From: Erpetoichthys calabaricus
Taxonomy: Eukaryota; Chordata; Cladistia; Polypteriformes; Polypteridae
DNA: 64,000 nt
Direction: 5' to 3'
Assembly: GCF_900747795.2 (NCBI RefSeq)
Contig: NC_041401.2
Location: 120,997,722-121,061,721 of the forward strand
Every line of letters starts with the position of its first letter. Within the stretch, counting starts at the first letter, position 1. Below, in pieces: positions 39,801 through 63,556 of the stretch. Position numbers and translations under genes: made by a program. The notes beneath the pieces were generated by a model. The model ran no database searches, was not told the origin of the DNA, and saw only the letters and a list, made by a program, of their open reading frames with translations.

Positions 39801-41004
39801 CATGCCAAGGACTCTTCTGAACTACCAGTTAGTGGTGAGTGGTGTGGTGTGCAGTGGTTGCGACTTATGATGTGGTTGAGTGATGACATACTCCACTCTA
39901 CTAATCTTAGCAATACCTGATCAGTTCAGCACATCTTCATCTGGTAACACTGATCATGAGGACGTGGTGCTTGTTGCCCCCTCTTCGTGATGTTATTTTG
40001 ACTGCCTGCACTAATCTGATCAGACTGCAGTGCAAGGAGCAGGCCCAGCTCGGATTCAGTAGATGTTGGTGCAAATGGATGGACTTGTTAAGAGTGAAGA
40101 GTATAAGAAGTGCAAGTGAGAGGAGGCCTTTCAGTCCTTATGGGAACAGCCAGTCCCAACCAGCTCCAACCAGCCATGTCTCCTCTCCTGCAACATTGAT
40201 ATGACGTGCTCATCACACAATACAGGAAAGATGAGTTGGTCTGTTGTTCCACTGGTAACTTACCAGAGCCACTTTATTAAATTGGTCCTTCTGTGGAGGG
40301 TGGGCAGTGTTTTAGTTGCGCTGGGATGTTTCTGGGGTGCCCCATTACCTGTTGTTCTCCTGGTGTCGTACATTTGTCCATTCCGCTTTTTCACATTTTT
40401 CTCTGCAGTTTCCACTTGTTGCATGTGTCCGCGTGGCCATGTTGTACAGCAAGTGCCCAGTCGTTTTGGTTTGATAAATTAAATGGGCTCTTTTTTTGTC
40501 ATTTGTCTTCCAGGAAGCAGAAGCAGCGGGTCAAACCAGAGCAGCACAAAAGGCACAAAGACATCGTCTAAAGAGAAGGACCGCAGGTCGGCAGGCAGCG
40601 GTGGCAGCGAGTCTGACCCTGCGTCGCGCACCGGGAGACGGAGTGACCGATCAAGTCAGCTGAGCAGCCGAAGCCACGGGCACTCTCACCACTCGCATCA
40701 AGGTCACAATCCTTTTTCACGGAGAAAAACGCCCGTCTTGCAGAGCCACAGCTCTTACTCTCATCACAGCCGCACCTCCTACTCTCAGAGTGAGCAGAGC
40801 CATGCCTCTTCCTATGGCCCGCCAGGCCTGCCACCACCCTACAGTTTAGCCAAGCTGTCACCCAAGGTGCATGTGAACAGTGGGCCTCCAGGGGCCCCCC
40901 CAGTCCGAGAGCTGGGGTCTGTGCCCCCCGAACTGACTGGCAGCCGTCAATCATTTCAGTGTGCAATGGGTAACCCTTGTGAGTTCTTTGTGGATGTCAT
41001 GTAA
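6769..41004 (+). CDS. dvl1: Dishevelled segment polarity protein 1 (5' exons outside window)
   Basis: Dishevelled is the cytoplasmic hub that carries Wnt signals from Frizzled to the beta-catenin and planar polarity branches. Twelve coding exons are joined by canonical GT/AG introns: 6769-6869, 17589-17727, 17826-17919, 18035-18104, 20718-20857, 20937-21013, 21101-21168, 21246-21323, 22759-22893, 22967-23134, 38141-38365 and 40514-41004. Their 1786 bases keep one frame and give 594 residues plus one shared codon. In order they encode [11 protein letters not shown] with Arg-rich tracts, a Ser-rich and basic region, the PDZ domain ([17 protein letters not shown]), the DEP domain ([20 protein letters not shown]) and the C-terminus ending CEFFVDVM. 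The DIX exons must lie to the left. The assignment as dvl1 rather than dvl2 or dvl3 rests on the tail-to-tail taste receptor neighbour. The linker exon between PDZ and DEP seems absent. Confidence 0.95.
6870..10004. other. dvl1 intron, unexplained stretch
   Basis: About 3.1 kb of AT-rich intron with no repeat family, RNA gene or exon that I recognise. Confidence 0.5.
10005..10240. repeat. Degenerate interspersed repeat
   Basis: The blocks gggtgccagcacatcac, catacaggagccagtttag and aacctaacctgcacat match the 3' half of a fish SINE/LINE repeat that I know in many copies (gggtgccagcccatcac type). It is heavily mutated, and no promoter boxes remain. Confidence 0.5.
10241..11391. other. dvl1 intron, nothing recognised
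   Basis: AT-rich, no exon-like frame with a recognisable domain and no named repeat. Confidence 0.4.
11392..12640 (-). mobile_element. L2-type LINE relic, 3' part
   Basis: On the minus strand two broken frames (12328-11960 and 12053-11700) encode the end of an L2 reverse transcriptase: [14 protein letters not shown], then [19 protein letters not shown] and [13 protein letters not shown]. The 3' untranslated end lies at the low-coordinate side and, read on the plus strand, shows the typical fish L2 tail ttgccagacacttttatcca at about 11413. The 12340-12640 part also looks LINE-derived but is less clear. It is inactive, with at least one frameshift between the two protein pieces. Confidence 0.8.
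12655..13510 (-). mobile_element. Tc1/mariner-superfamily transposase relic
   Basis: Three minus-strand pieces make up a decayed DDE transposase: [17 protein letters not shown] (first Asp) at 13278-13057, FQQDGETAH (second Asp) near 13005, and [18 protein letters not shown] (third Asp) within 12964-12662, then HLEDIIFKT at the end. Thirty-six residues separate the second and third Asp as read, so the triad is DD36D-like rather than the DD34E of Tc1. At least two frame changes are needed. I cannot see clean inverted repeats, so the ends are approximate. Confidence 0.7.
13530..14560 (-). mobile_element. LINE relic (L2/CR1/Rex1 group), 3' part
   Basis: Minus-strand frames encode [18 protein letters not shown], then [20 protein letters not shown] (motif B-like, GAPQGTVLSP in intact relatives), then [20 protein letters not shown] and the downstream [10 protein letters not shown] block. 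This is the reverse transcriptase of a fish LINE. The 3' end at about 13530 reads, on the plus strand, ttagattagataaactttat, the complement of a tail like the one at 46600. Part of the palm is deleted and frames are broken. The 46262-46702 fragment belongs to the same group. Confidence 0.75.
14885..15420 (+). mobile_element. RTE-like LINE relic, C-terminal part
   Basis: Plus-strand pieces resemble an RTE-like reverse transcriptase C-terminus: [19 protein letters not shown] around 15118-15178, [20 protein letters not shown] at about 15217-15280, then [18 protein letters not shown]. It is a different lineage from the GATG-tailed RTE copies at 826 and 50006. Frames change several times. It ends without a clear tail near 15420. 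Confidence 0.7.
15421..17334. other. dvl1 intron, nothing recognised
   Basis: No exon, RNA gene or named repeat seen in about 1.9 kb. Short T runs occur near 16450 and 16930. Confidence 0.4.
17335..17420. repeat. Short interspersed repeat fragment
   Basis: The blocks caaaatgacaccttttattg, ggttaactaaaaagattac and ccccttcttcaggc match a fish repeat I know in many copies, often read on the other strand as cctgaagaagg followed by gtgtcattttgcttgac. I cannot name the family. Confidence 0.55.
17589..17727 (+). CDS. dvl1: dvl1 exon: Ser-rich acidic linker
   Basis: Acceptor gtctgcag, donor gtaagg. It encodes [19 protein letters not shown], then [19 protein letters not shown], aligning with human SSELESSSFVDSDEDGSTS. 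The 10.7-kb intron before it holds the TE pile-up. Confidence 0.95.
17826..17919 (+). CDS. dvl1: dvl1 exon: Ser/Thr and basic region
   Basis: Acceptor cccctgag, donor gtgtgtgagt. It encodes [20 protein letters not shown], a Ser cluster followed by an Arg-rich tract. In Dishevelled this stretch carries kinase sites and contacts before the PDZ. The intron before it is only 98 bases. Confidence 0.93.
18035..18104 (+). CDS. dvl1: dvl1 exon: start of PDZ domain
   Basis: Acceptor cttcccag, donor gtaagg. It encodes [20 protein letters not shown] and LNM, almost identical to human DVL1, ending one base into a Glu codon completed by the next exon. Confidence 0.95.
18105..18559. other. dvl1 intron, nothing recognised
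   Basis: T-rich intron start with two copies of a tattctctttctctta-type phrase at 18122-18150. No other structure seen. Confidence 0.4.
18560..19130 (-). mobile_element. LTR-like block A, probable solo LTR fossil
   Basis: On the minus strand the block has a TATA-like tataaaagg near 18773 and, about 180 bases downstream, an AATAAA signal (acaaaataaaagcg, near 18592), followed by a short GT-rich run. This promoter-to-poly(A) layout is that of an LTR. No internal coding region adjoins it, so it reads as a solo LTR fossil. The blocks at 33640-34370 and 46885-47490 share its layout and wording. Family and exact ends are not established; moderately old. Confidence 0.5.
19131..20717. other. dvl1 intron, nothing recognised
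   Basis: No exon or named repeat seen in about 1.6 kb leading to the main PDZ exon. Confidence 0.4.
20718..20857 (+). CDS. dvl1: dvl1 exon: PDZ core with carboxylate-binding loop
   Basis: Acceptor cttccttag, donor gtaagc. It encodes [20 protein letters not shown], then [20 protein letters not shown] and GDMLLQ. FLGI is the PDZ carboxylate-binding loop, which in Dishevelled binds the Frizzled internal motif. 140 bases, in frame on both sides. Confidence 0.97.
20937..21013 (+). CDS. dvl1: dvl1 exon: PDZ helix B region
   Basis: Acceptor cattgcag, donor gtaaat. It encodes [20 protein letters not shown] and IVSKP; the NDDAVRIL helix lines the peptide groove. The intron before it is 79 bases. Confidence 0.96.
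21101..21168 (+). CDS. dvl1: dvl1 exon: end of PDZ domain
   Basis: Acceptor tttcttgtag, donor gtcagt. It encodes [20 protein letters not shown] and PR, matching human [20 protein letters not shown]. Confidence 0.96.
21246..21323 (+). CDS. dvl1: dvl1 exon: linker after PDZ
   Basis: Acceptor tttttag, donor gtaaga. It encodes [20 protein letters not shown], then TYPHY, ending one base into the next codon. In human DVL1 the next exon supplies about 25 Ser/Thr-rich codons. Here the next recognisable exon is already the pre-DEP one, and the join stays in frame. Confidence 0.95.
21439..22680 (-). mobile_element. Tc1-like DNA transposon relic filling a dvl1 intron
   Basis: The ends carry the inverted phrase cattcagaccccttcac at the left and aaaggggtctaaattc at the right. 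Inside, on the minus strand, the wording follows the well-known salmonid-type Tc1 (left part ctgaccagtctccctgttcctgc; later gcccttcttgtactg and tccatttcacgtttatt). The transposase is shorter than normal and broken; only a 61-codon frame survives (21964-21779). It occupies most of the 1435-base intron between two dvl1 exons. Confidence 0.75.
22759..22893 (+). CDS. dvl1: dvl1 exon: start of DEP domain
   Basis: Acceptor cccttcag, donor gtaagt. It encodes [20 protein letters not shown], then [20 protein letters not shown] and NAVIG. The first two bases complete a Glu codon with the G from the exon ending at 21323. Confidence 0.96.
22967..23134 (+). CDS. dvl1: dvl1 exon: DEP domain core
   Basis: Acceptor ttttcag, donor gtaagg. 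It encodes [20 protein letters not shown], then [20 protein letters not shown] and [15 protein letters not shown]. The DEP domain directs membrane recruitment through acidic phospholipids and Frizzled. The basic DRRDARK loop is present. Confidence 0.97.
23135..25631. other. dvl1 15-kb intron, first part
   Basis: No exon seen. A short TTTA tandem run stands at about 24489-24510. The rest is AT-rich and unassigned up to the Helitron end. Confidence 0.45.
25632..27673 (-). mobile_element. Helitron, internally deleted, with Rep relic
   Basis: Read on the minus strand, the element starts TCTCTCTATTATAAAA at 27673 (preceded by A) and ends in a hairpin, ggggcaaagcccc, plus ttag at 25632 (followed by T). 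That is the A-T target and 3' hairpin of a Helitron; the terminal CTRR tetranucleotide is slightly changed. Inside, frames at 27213-26776 and 26580-26164 encode Helitron replication-initiator pieces: MTCNPQWPE, then [19 protein letters not shown]. The family normally has two His in GLPHAHIL; here the first is Gln, so the HUH nuclease motif is lost. No helicase remains, and 2 kb is far short of an autonomous element. Confidence 0.85.
26776..27213 (-). pseudogene. Helitron Rep (HUH nuclease) fragment
   Basis: A 145-codon open frame matches the Helitron_like_N domain of rolling-circle replication proteins: TCNPQWPE near the start, [17 protein letters not shown] in the middle (HUH motif with one His replaced by Gln), then [14 protein letters not shown] and CSGFPDYRR. 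The catalytic Tyr region and the helicase are absent. It is a fragment of a dead element, not a host gene. Confidence 0.8.
27674..28440. other. dvl1 intron, nothing recognised
   Basis: No exon or named repeat between the Helitron and the next Tc1 relic. Confidence 0.4.
28442..29750 (-). mobile_element. Tc1-like DNA transposon relic (second lineage)
   Basis: On the minus strand 29456-29268 encodes a Tc1 N-terminal helix-turn-helix: [20 protein letters not shown], then [11 protein letters not shown]. The ends carry matching inverted phrases (left gtgatatacttgaataaa, right ttgttcaagtttatcacc). Later parts of the transposase are recognisable only as text and are broken. The lineage differs from the salmonid-type relics at 21439 and 42279. 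Confidence 0.75.
29751..30684. other. dvl1 intron, nothing recognised
   Basis: AT-rich, no exon or named repeat. Confidence 0.4.
30685..31224. mobile_element. Tigger-type MITE (TcMar), 540 bp
   Basis: Bounded by TA on both sides (30683-30684 and 31225-31226). The left end is cagtggaacttcaggtcacg; the right end, reverse-complemented, is cagtggaacctcgggtcacg. The inverted repeat continues into gtcgtaacc-type wording. CAGTGG ends with a TA target are those of the Tigger/pogo branch of Tc1/mariner. The interior has no transposase, so it is non-autonomous. A CT-rich tandem run lies at about 31010-31028. Confidence 0.85.
31299..32436. mobile_element. Second Tigger-like element, non-autonomous
   Basis: Left end caggtggaatcgcgttataa; right end reverse-complemented cagattaaatgccgttttag. 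The first 24 bases agree at about 17 positions, and both sides continue into gaaattt and aataacgaata phrases. The TA is visible at the right end only. No transposase is recognisable inside. It is more decayed, hence probably older, than its neighbour at 30685. Confidence 0.55.
32548..32623 (-). repeat. SINE 3'-end fragment
   Basis: The words ttcttaacccgcttaacc and atggagcctatccca, read on the minus strand, match the 3' half of the same kind of SINE as at 5983-6312 (aagcgggttag end). Confidence 0.5.
32624..33639. other. dvl1 intron, nothing recognised
   Basis: No exon or named repeat seen. Confidence 0.4.
33640..34370 (-). mobile_element. LTR-like block B, fossil
   Basis: A GC-rich block with runs such as ggaagcacttccgtgtcac and ggtcccttttattgagg, similar in wording and order to the LTR-like blocks at 18560 and 46885. 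I read it as a related LTR fossil, though its poly(A) part is less clear. It contains several long but meaningless open frames. Ends approximate. Confidence 0.4.
34645..36262 (+). mobile_element. Intact Tc1-family transposon, 1618 bp
   Basis: Flanked by TA at 34643-34644 and 36263-36264. Inverted terminal repeats of about 215 bases (34645-34860 and 36048-36262) both start cagtggtgtgaaaaactatt and differ at only about seven positions. A single uninterrupted transposase reading frame lies between them. Long, nearly matching repeats and an open frame point to a recent insertion. Related elements with these ends are known from teleosts, frogs and lampreys, where horizontal transfer has been argued. 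It sits inside a Helitron in the large dvl1 intron, same strand as dvl1. Confidence 0.95.
35021..36043 (+). CDS. Tc1 transposase, full length
   Basis: A 340-residue Tc1 transposase, the usual family length. The N-terminal paired-like helix-turn-helix region (about 1-110) contains [29 protein letters not shown] and an AT-hook-like SGRPTK at 58-63. The catalytic DDE domain shows Asp153 in [12 protein letters not shown], Asp244 in [12 protein letters not shown] and Glu279 in SPDLNPIE, with exactly 34 residues between the second Asp and the Glu (DD34E). A glycine-rich box, [13 protein letters not shown], is present. After Glu279 it reads MLRHDLKK where most relatives have NLW before the Asp-Leu-Lys, a change of unknown effect. 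The ATG at 35021 fits the family start MPRSKE. Whether it is active cannot be told from sequence alone. Confidence 0.95.
   Translation: MPRSKEIQEQMRTEVIEIYQSGKGYKAISKALGLQRTSVRAIIHKWQKHGTVVNLPRSGRPTKITPRAQRRLIREVTKDPRTTSKELQASLASIKVSVHDSTIRKRLGKNGLHGRFPRRKPLLSKKNIRVRLNFAKKHLNDCQDFWENTLWTDESKVELFGRQMSRYIWRKRNTAFQKKNIIPTVKYGGGSVMVWGCFAASGPGRLAVIDGTMNSTVYQKILKENVRPSVRQLKLKRSWVLQQDNDPKHTSKSTSEWLKKNKMKTLEWPSQSPDLNPIEMLRHDLKKAVHARKPSNKAELQQFCKDEWAKIPPERCKRLIASYRKRLIAVIAAKGGPTSY
36561..38140. other. dvl1 intron, nothing recognised
   Basis: No exon, RNA gene or named repeat in the 1.6 kb before the next dvl1 exon. Confidence 0.4.
38141..38365 (+). CDS. dvl1: dvl1 exon: Pro-rich region after DEP
   Basis: Acceptor atctttgcag, donor gtaagt. 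It encodes [35 protein letters not shown] and [11 protein letters not shown], matching human [16 protein letters not shown] and the GSTGSQQSEG end. Phase agrees with 23134 across a 15-kb intron. Confidence 0.96.
38366..40513. other. Last dvl1 intron, nothing recognised
   Basis: About 2.1 kb, more GC-rich than other introns. Several open frames occur but none has a domain I know, and none has splice sites in phase with dvl1. Confidence 0.4.
40514..41004 (+). CDS. dvl1: dvl1 last coding exon, C-terminus
   Basis: Acceptor gtcttccag; stop TAA at 41002-41004. It encodes a Ser/His-rich region ([15 protein letters not shown]), a Pro-rich segment (GPPGLPPPY) and the conserved tail [12 protein letters not shown], then CEFFVDVM. 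The conserved end can fold back onto the PDZ domain in Dishevelled. The His/Ser-rich insert is longer than in human DVL1. Confidence 0.97.
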
Positions 41005-42130
41005 CAAGAATGGCTTGTTCTACTCAGTATCCAGCGTCCTACATGTAGGTTGAAAGTCAGCCATTGCTTTAATGGTCACAAGCCTGCATTGTCGGGGTGG
41101 ATGTGTCTTGTGAAAAGTGATGTTGCGCCCTCTTTGGTGCATGCATGTTTGTTCCCTGAGGACTGAAGAGGGCACCACACCCCCAAAAGGGAGCAGAGAG
41201 TCCCTTACATCGATGATACTTTGGGACAATCCATGGCAGACTGCCTGGTAGCTCCCATCCTGGTGCCGACATTACTCTGGCTCAGTGGGGCTTCAGGGCC
41301 GCCTGCCATTTTCAGGGCCGTGCACTGTTCCTTTTGTGTGAGTGATATTGTCTTTAATGTGCTGTCTTCTGACGCAAATCAGACAATCTTGGTGAAGTCG
41401 TCTACTACTGATAAGTGGGAGAGGGGGTCACCCAAATGGTTCTCTCAGTCCCCTTGCAGTGAGTCTGGTCAGGTACAGTGGAGCTCATCCTGCAGTGGTG
41501 TGGGTGGGGCTGAAGGTGTGACAGCCCATAGTGGGGGGGGGGGACAGAAGTCTATCCATATCTCTCTGCCCATCTATATACTGTGGAGAGATGTCTAAAG
41601 CAATAGGACTCCGAAGCCAATGCCTGCAAGTAGCTGGTGCTGGCCTTCTGGGTGCTGGATTGGCTTAAGCACGCACTGTGGTGCTTGATGTTGCCCTTGC
41701 TCTAAGATTATTGTGTTTCTTGCTCAGCTATGCATGATCACTGAAATACACAAACGCTGCAGCTGAGCATCTTTGTCCCCAAAGGTCTGCGGCGACCTTT
41801 GGGCTGCCATTGGTAGCGGGCTCTTTACGTCTGAAACTTGTGATGCCAGTGCTTATCAATTTATCTCGACTTTTGAGCATCTCTGACAGAGGTTTACGTA
41901 AACTTAAGGTAATAAGCTGCTCCTGAAGAAGCCTTTATAGAAAAGACGCAAGGGGACTGACCGAGACATGAGGTTGTGACCCCACTGCCCTACATTTAAA
42001 GCACTTTTTTCTTTCAGGAATTCACCAATAACGATTCCCTAATTTTTTTTTTCTTTCTTAAAACTTGAGAAGAAAATATGTATATATATAAATATATATT
42101 ATATATAAAAATAAATATATATGTATGATA
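41005..42130 (+). other. dvl1: Probable dvl1 3' untranslated region
   Basis: About 1.1 kb after the stop with no other gene. An AT-rich run with AATAAA lies near its end, so the mRNA may finish around 42130. The length is inference. Confidence 0.5.
42110..42115 (+). promoter_or_regulatory. Candidate dvl1 poly(A) signal AATAAA
   Basis: The first clear AATAAA after the dvl1 stop, 1.1 kb downstream. It lies in a low-complexity AT tract, where the hexamer could occur by chance. Confidence 0.3.
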
Positions 42131-42278
42131 AATGTTTCAGAGTGTTCTTTTTTAAATGCTTGTCTGTGAACACTTAGAGTGTATTTCCAGTATCTAAAAT
42201 ATCAACGTCTACAAATTTCAGCAGTTTAGTGCAATTGTAGGGGTTGGGGGGGGGCTTTATGATGGCAGACACACACTC

Positions 42279-43715
42279 AGTGTGTTCAGAAAGTCTTCAG
42301 ACCCTTTCATTTTTTACACATTTTGTTATTGTTGCAGCCTTGTGCTAAAATCATTTAAATTCATTTTCTCACATCGAGCAACACTCAGTACCCCAGGGTG
42401 ACAAATCGAAAACAGAATTTTAGAATTCTTTGCTAATTTATTACAAATTAAAAACTGTAATATCACACCAGCACAAGTCTTCAGGCCCTTTACGCAGTAA
42501 TTAGTTAAAGTACATTTGGCAGCAGTTCCATCCTGGAATCTTCTTGGCTCCTTGGGTTTGGCACAACAAGCTTCTCATGCCGCATGGATTTGTGGATTTT
42601 CTGCCATTCTCCTCTCAAGTTCGGTCAGGCTGGGTGGAGAAGGTCGGAGGACAGCTGTTTTCAGGTTTCCCACGAGATTTCCAATTGGGTTCAGGTCAGA
42701 GTCCTGGCTGGACCACTCAAGAACATTCACAGAGTTATCCGTAAGCCGCTCCTCTGTTGTCTTTTGTTTTGTGCTTAGGGTCATTGTCCTGTTGGAAGGT
42801 GAACCTTCATCCCAAATGAGGTCCAAAGCACTCTGGAGCAGGTTTTCATTAAGGTTATCTCTGGACTTTGCTCTGTTCAGCTTTCCTTCAACTCTGAATA
42901 GTCACCCATGCTGCTGAAAAAAAGCCCCCTAGCATGATGCTACCACCGTATGCTTCACCATTGGAATGGTACGGCACGGGTGATAAGCACTGCCCGGTGT
43001 CCTCCAGACATGACTCTTAGAATTTATCAGTCCAGAGAATCTTGTTTCTCAGTCTGAGAGTCCATAGGTGCCTTTTTGCAAAATCCAAGCAGGCTTTCAT
43101 GTGTCTTTTAACTGAGGAGAGTTCTGTCTGGCCACTCGGATTAAAGGAGTGTTGCAGTGATGGTTGTCCTTTTGGGGGGTTTCTCTCATCTTCAAGCAGG
43201 TTGTCTGGAGGTCAGCCTCTCAAACAATTGTCGAGTTTGGTCCGGTAGCCAGCTCTTTGAAGAGTTGTTGTTCTTCCAAACTTCTTCCATTTAAGTGTTA
43301 TGAAGGCAACTGTGCTCTTGGAAAACATCCATGCCTTGACACAATCCTATCTCAAAGTTCTGCATGATGTTGTCAACTGTTGGACCTTTTATGGACAGAT
43401 GTGTGCCTTTCCTAATCCTGTCCAATGAAATGAATTGACCAGTGGTGGACTGCAAGCAAGGTGTAGAAACATCTATGTGTTGACCGACGTAGAAACATCT
43501 GAATGATGATCAATAGAGTGGGATACACCGGAGCCAAGTGTAATAGCAAAGGGTTGGAATACTGCAATGTCAATGTGAAATTTTAGGTTTTTAATTTTAA
43601 TAAATTTGCAAAAATGTCTAGCTTTTTTTTGTCATTTTGGTGGTTTTGTGTGATGATTAATGAGGGATAAATGAAATATAAGGCTGCGACATAATGAAAT
43701 GTGAAAAAGGTTCCT
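42279..43715 (-). mobile_element. Tc1-like relic, salmonid type, between dvl1 and taste receptor
   Basis: The left end has tcagaaagtcttcagaccct, and the wording on the minus strand follows the salmonid-type Tc1 closely. The frame 42826-42575 encodes VNVLEWSSQDSDLNPI, the transposase block that leads to the catalytic Glu, then LERRMAENPQ. Other parts are broken by several changes. It fills most of the interval between the two convergent genes. Confidence 0.85.
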
Positions 43716-43732
43716 GAATAATGTGTTTGTGT

Positions 43733-43738
<6 letters not shown>

Positions 43739-43782
<44 letters not shown>
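43739..43782. repeat. AT dinucleotide microsatellite
   Basis: An uninterrupted run of about 20 AT/TA units just right of the Tc1 relic. Confidence 0.9.
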
Positions 43783-43785
<3 letters not shown>

Positions 43786-44704
43786 TGTTGACAGGAGCTT
43801 GGACAAATAGGAGGGCTTGAGGTACCAGAAGTGTACAGTTGGAGCCACACTGCTTGTTTCATTCTTCTTAGTAGCAATGACAGTGTAGCCATCTTCCCAG
43901 TGGGTATTGCCATGGCATGCAGCACATGACTGGCACCTTATTTGAAATGAGATGGATGACAAGCTGCATGCCAAGTTTTACCGTCCACTTTTGGAGGTCT
44001 TACCAAGAACATACCAAAGTGGTTGCGCAGACTGAATGTTTTGGAGTTTCCATGTTTTCTACCTGTGTGCATATGTGCTGTTTCACCGGCACCCTGGGGC
44101 TTCTTAGATCAATTGTCAACCTAAAATTAGCCCAGCATGGATGAATGTGCTTAGATGTGCATGATTGTACCCAGGGAGATAGCTTCATGCACCCTCCGGA
44201 CCTGAGCTTAGCAAGTCTCTTGGAAGATGGATGACTGCTAGATTCCAGCTCTGTCCACCAGAGGGCAGTGTGATTGTTTTCAGGGAATAAACTCACCTGT
44301 TTTAGCTGAATAAGCTCTCTTGCCTTCCAGGGCTCCTTTGAGAATTATTCACTTTGAAGGTCGGTGATTATGTGGGTTTCAAAAACAGGCTTTAATTTGA
44401 TCTGTGTGTGATCAGCACAAGGTCAAATGATTCAATCATCTAAGCATGGCACTTTGTCACAAGAAGTCAAATGTTTTTAGAAAGATACCTAGCAGTAAAT
44501 GTTCCCCATACTATGTAGACATATAGTGCCAGACATGCTCTCAGAAGGTCTGCTTTTACACAGCGGAGGGGGCCAGACCTTTTTAAGACACTTTGCTAGC
44601 TGCTCAGTGGCCTTAGTAAATTTGGTCCCAGATTGTCCTTTTCCACCATTTGGGTCGCAGTTTCTAAGTGACAGGGAATGGACGTGGGGAGAGGATTTGA
44701 CATC
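43783..44704. other. Intergenic, likely tas1r 3' flank
   Basis: Region downstream of the taste receptor stop on its own strand. I find no clear AATAAA for the receptor and no other feature. Confidence 0.35.
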
Positions 44705-61915
<17,211 letters not shown>

Positions 61916-62851
61916 GGCCGGAGAAGATGACTTGACAGAAGAAAGAAAGCAAATTAGCTGAGGGACTGGAAGCGGACTGATTTTGCATCAGTGTGACCAT
62001 GCAAATGAGCATGCGGTTGGCTTTGCCAGTGGTCATTTGCATCTGGCCCTCCTCCCTGCAGACCCCAGGACCTGACTTGGGTGTGGGCAGGAGGGAGCAG
62101 CTCAAGCATTGGCGGCTGTTGCTGTGATGATGTCACAGGGGCTGCTAGGGTCTGGTCACAGCAGTAGCTAGTGAACCTTGGTGGTGAGCGTGCATGCCTT
62201 GTGGTCTTGGGTTCACCCAGGGATCAGCTCTCTGCTTATTTGCTTAAGAGTGAGCAAAAACAAACAAGTTTTTAAAAGCCAAAGGGAAAGTAGTGACACA
62301 AGTGGCTTGTAATTTCAAACCTTCCTGGTCAGTGGGCCTCCTGCCCATCGAGTGATGGACACTAGATTTTTTTGTGATTTGTGTACCACGGGCAGATGTG
62401 CTTGCTTGTAGTGCTTCATTTACTCATCAGCACAGTGGTAACCAAGTGGTGGAGAGGCAGACCTTTGAGGTTACAGGTGACGAGTTTCATTGTGTGTGAC
62501 AGCGTAATGAAGGGAATGCCCTCAAAAATCCCACAGCACCCAGTAGATAAGGGACAGGTCTTCTTGCAGTTGAGCCCATACTTTGAATTCTGAGAAACCC
62601 CATTTTGCTGCCCCTTGGCCCCCCATATTACTAAAAGCAGACAGCACTTGAGACCCTCTGTGGGCGCCGGGGCCTCAGGTGTGCTGGGGCCCATTGCTTC
62701 CTGTCACACATGCTGGCATGAGGCGGCCCTGCTTCTGCTTTCCGAAAAACGCATTTCCGCCATGGAGAAAGAGGAGTTCCCGCCCTCATGTATCTTACTC
62801 ACAGCCAGGCTGCTCGCAGGATTGCATCACAGCCCTGTGTTGGCTTTCACA
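61916..62851. other. Divergent intergenic region, tas1r and TNFRSF-like starts
   Basis: Only 936 bases separate the two start codons, which point away from each other, so both promoters probably lie here. I see no TATA box at a convincing place and no named repeat. Confidence 0.5.
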
Positions 62852-62884
62852 ATGTCTGTCCTTTCAGGCTTCCTCTCTCTTGGG
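62852..62884 (+). CDS. TNFRSF-like exon 1, signal peptide start
   Basis: ATG in context cacaATGt, eleven codons, donor gtgagt. It is short, but its phase and hydrophobic content continue directly into the next exon. Confidence 0.6.
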
Positions 62885-63556
62885 GTGAGTACCACTTTTC
62901 GCCGAGTGGGGAGTTTGAGCTGGGGGGTGTCACTGTAGCTGGACTCATAGCCTGACAAGTCCGGTTGTCATATTAAGCTTTAGGGTTGTTGTTGGCCACT
63001 TCCTGGGTGTTCATGTGTTCGTGCTGAACTATATGCCTGCCTCAGTTGGCAGCTTGAAGTTAGCTGCTCCACCAAGCTTACATGAAGCCAGTGGCTTGGA
63101 AACCAGTTAGTCCTCGAAAATAATCACTGGAAAGAGCTCAAAGGTAGTCGGAGGGACACAGCACCACTGCAGATGACAAGAAAATGGCCATTTATGAAGC
63201 CTATGGGCCGACTCTTTATAGAGGAAAGCAATTCAGTGACCCAGTGTCAGGCCCATTCCTCTCTCTGCCCCTGCACCAAGTGCTGGCACAGAGCTGGCAC
63301 ATGAGTTCACAGCAAATAGGCAAGGAGGGCATCTGCCCATAACTGTGGCCTTTCTCTAACGACATCTACCCACTCTCCTCTACGCAGGTGGTCAGTCTGA
63401 TTGTGACGTCACTTCTTGTTAATGGGCTGGAGAGGAATACAAAACAGATGAAAGATCTCCACTTGGATGGCAGGCAAGAACGTCGACGTCGACAAACCAG
63501 CTGTGGCATCGATCAATTCAAGGAAAATGACTTGTGCTGCCAAAAGTGCCCTGCAG
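62852..63556 (+). CDS. TNF-receptor-superfamily protein, first two coding exons
   Basis: Two exons (62852-62884 and 63388-63556) join in phase 0. They give a signal peptide, MSVLSGFLSLG then VVSLIVTSLLVNG, followed by a basic stretch (RQERRRRQ) and the start of a cysteine-rich repeat, SCGIDQFKENDLCCQKCPAG. The CCxxCPAG ending is typical of the first repeat of death-receptor-type TNFRs (TNFRSF25, TNFRSF1A, FAS). The gene continues off the right edge, and later repeats, the membrane segment and any death domain are not seen. TNFRSF genes lie near DVL1 and TAS1R3 in human, which supports the call. The subtype is open. Confidence 0.7.
63388..63556 (+). CDS. TNFRSF-like exon 2, first Cys-rich repeat
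   Basis: Acceptor ctctacgcag, donor gtgaga. It encodes the rest of the signal peptide, NGLERNTKQMKDLHLDGRQE, an Arg run and CCQKCPAG, ending one base into the next codon. Confidence 0.75.

Noticed and set aside
39151-40204. Possible extra dvl1 exons in the last intron
   Set aside because: None of the frames has acceptor and donor sites in the right phase, and 38365 joins 40514 with the expected conserved sequence.
62160-62230. tRNA-like text near ggttcacccagg
   Set aside because: No cloverleaf can be drawn with a proper acceptor stem; a chance B-box-like match.
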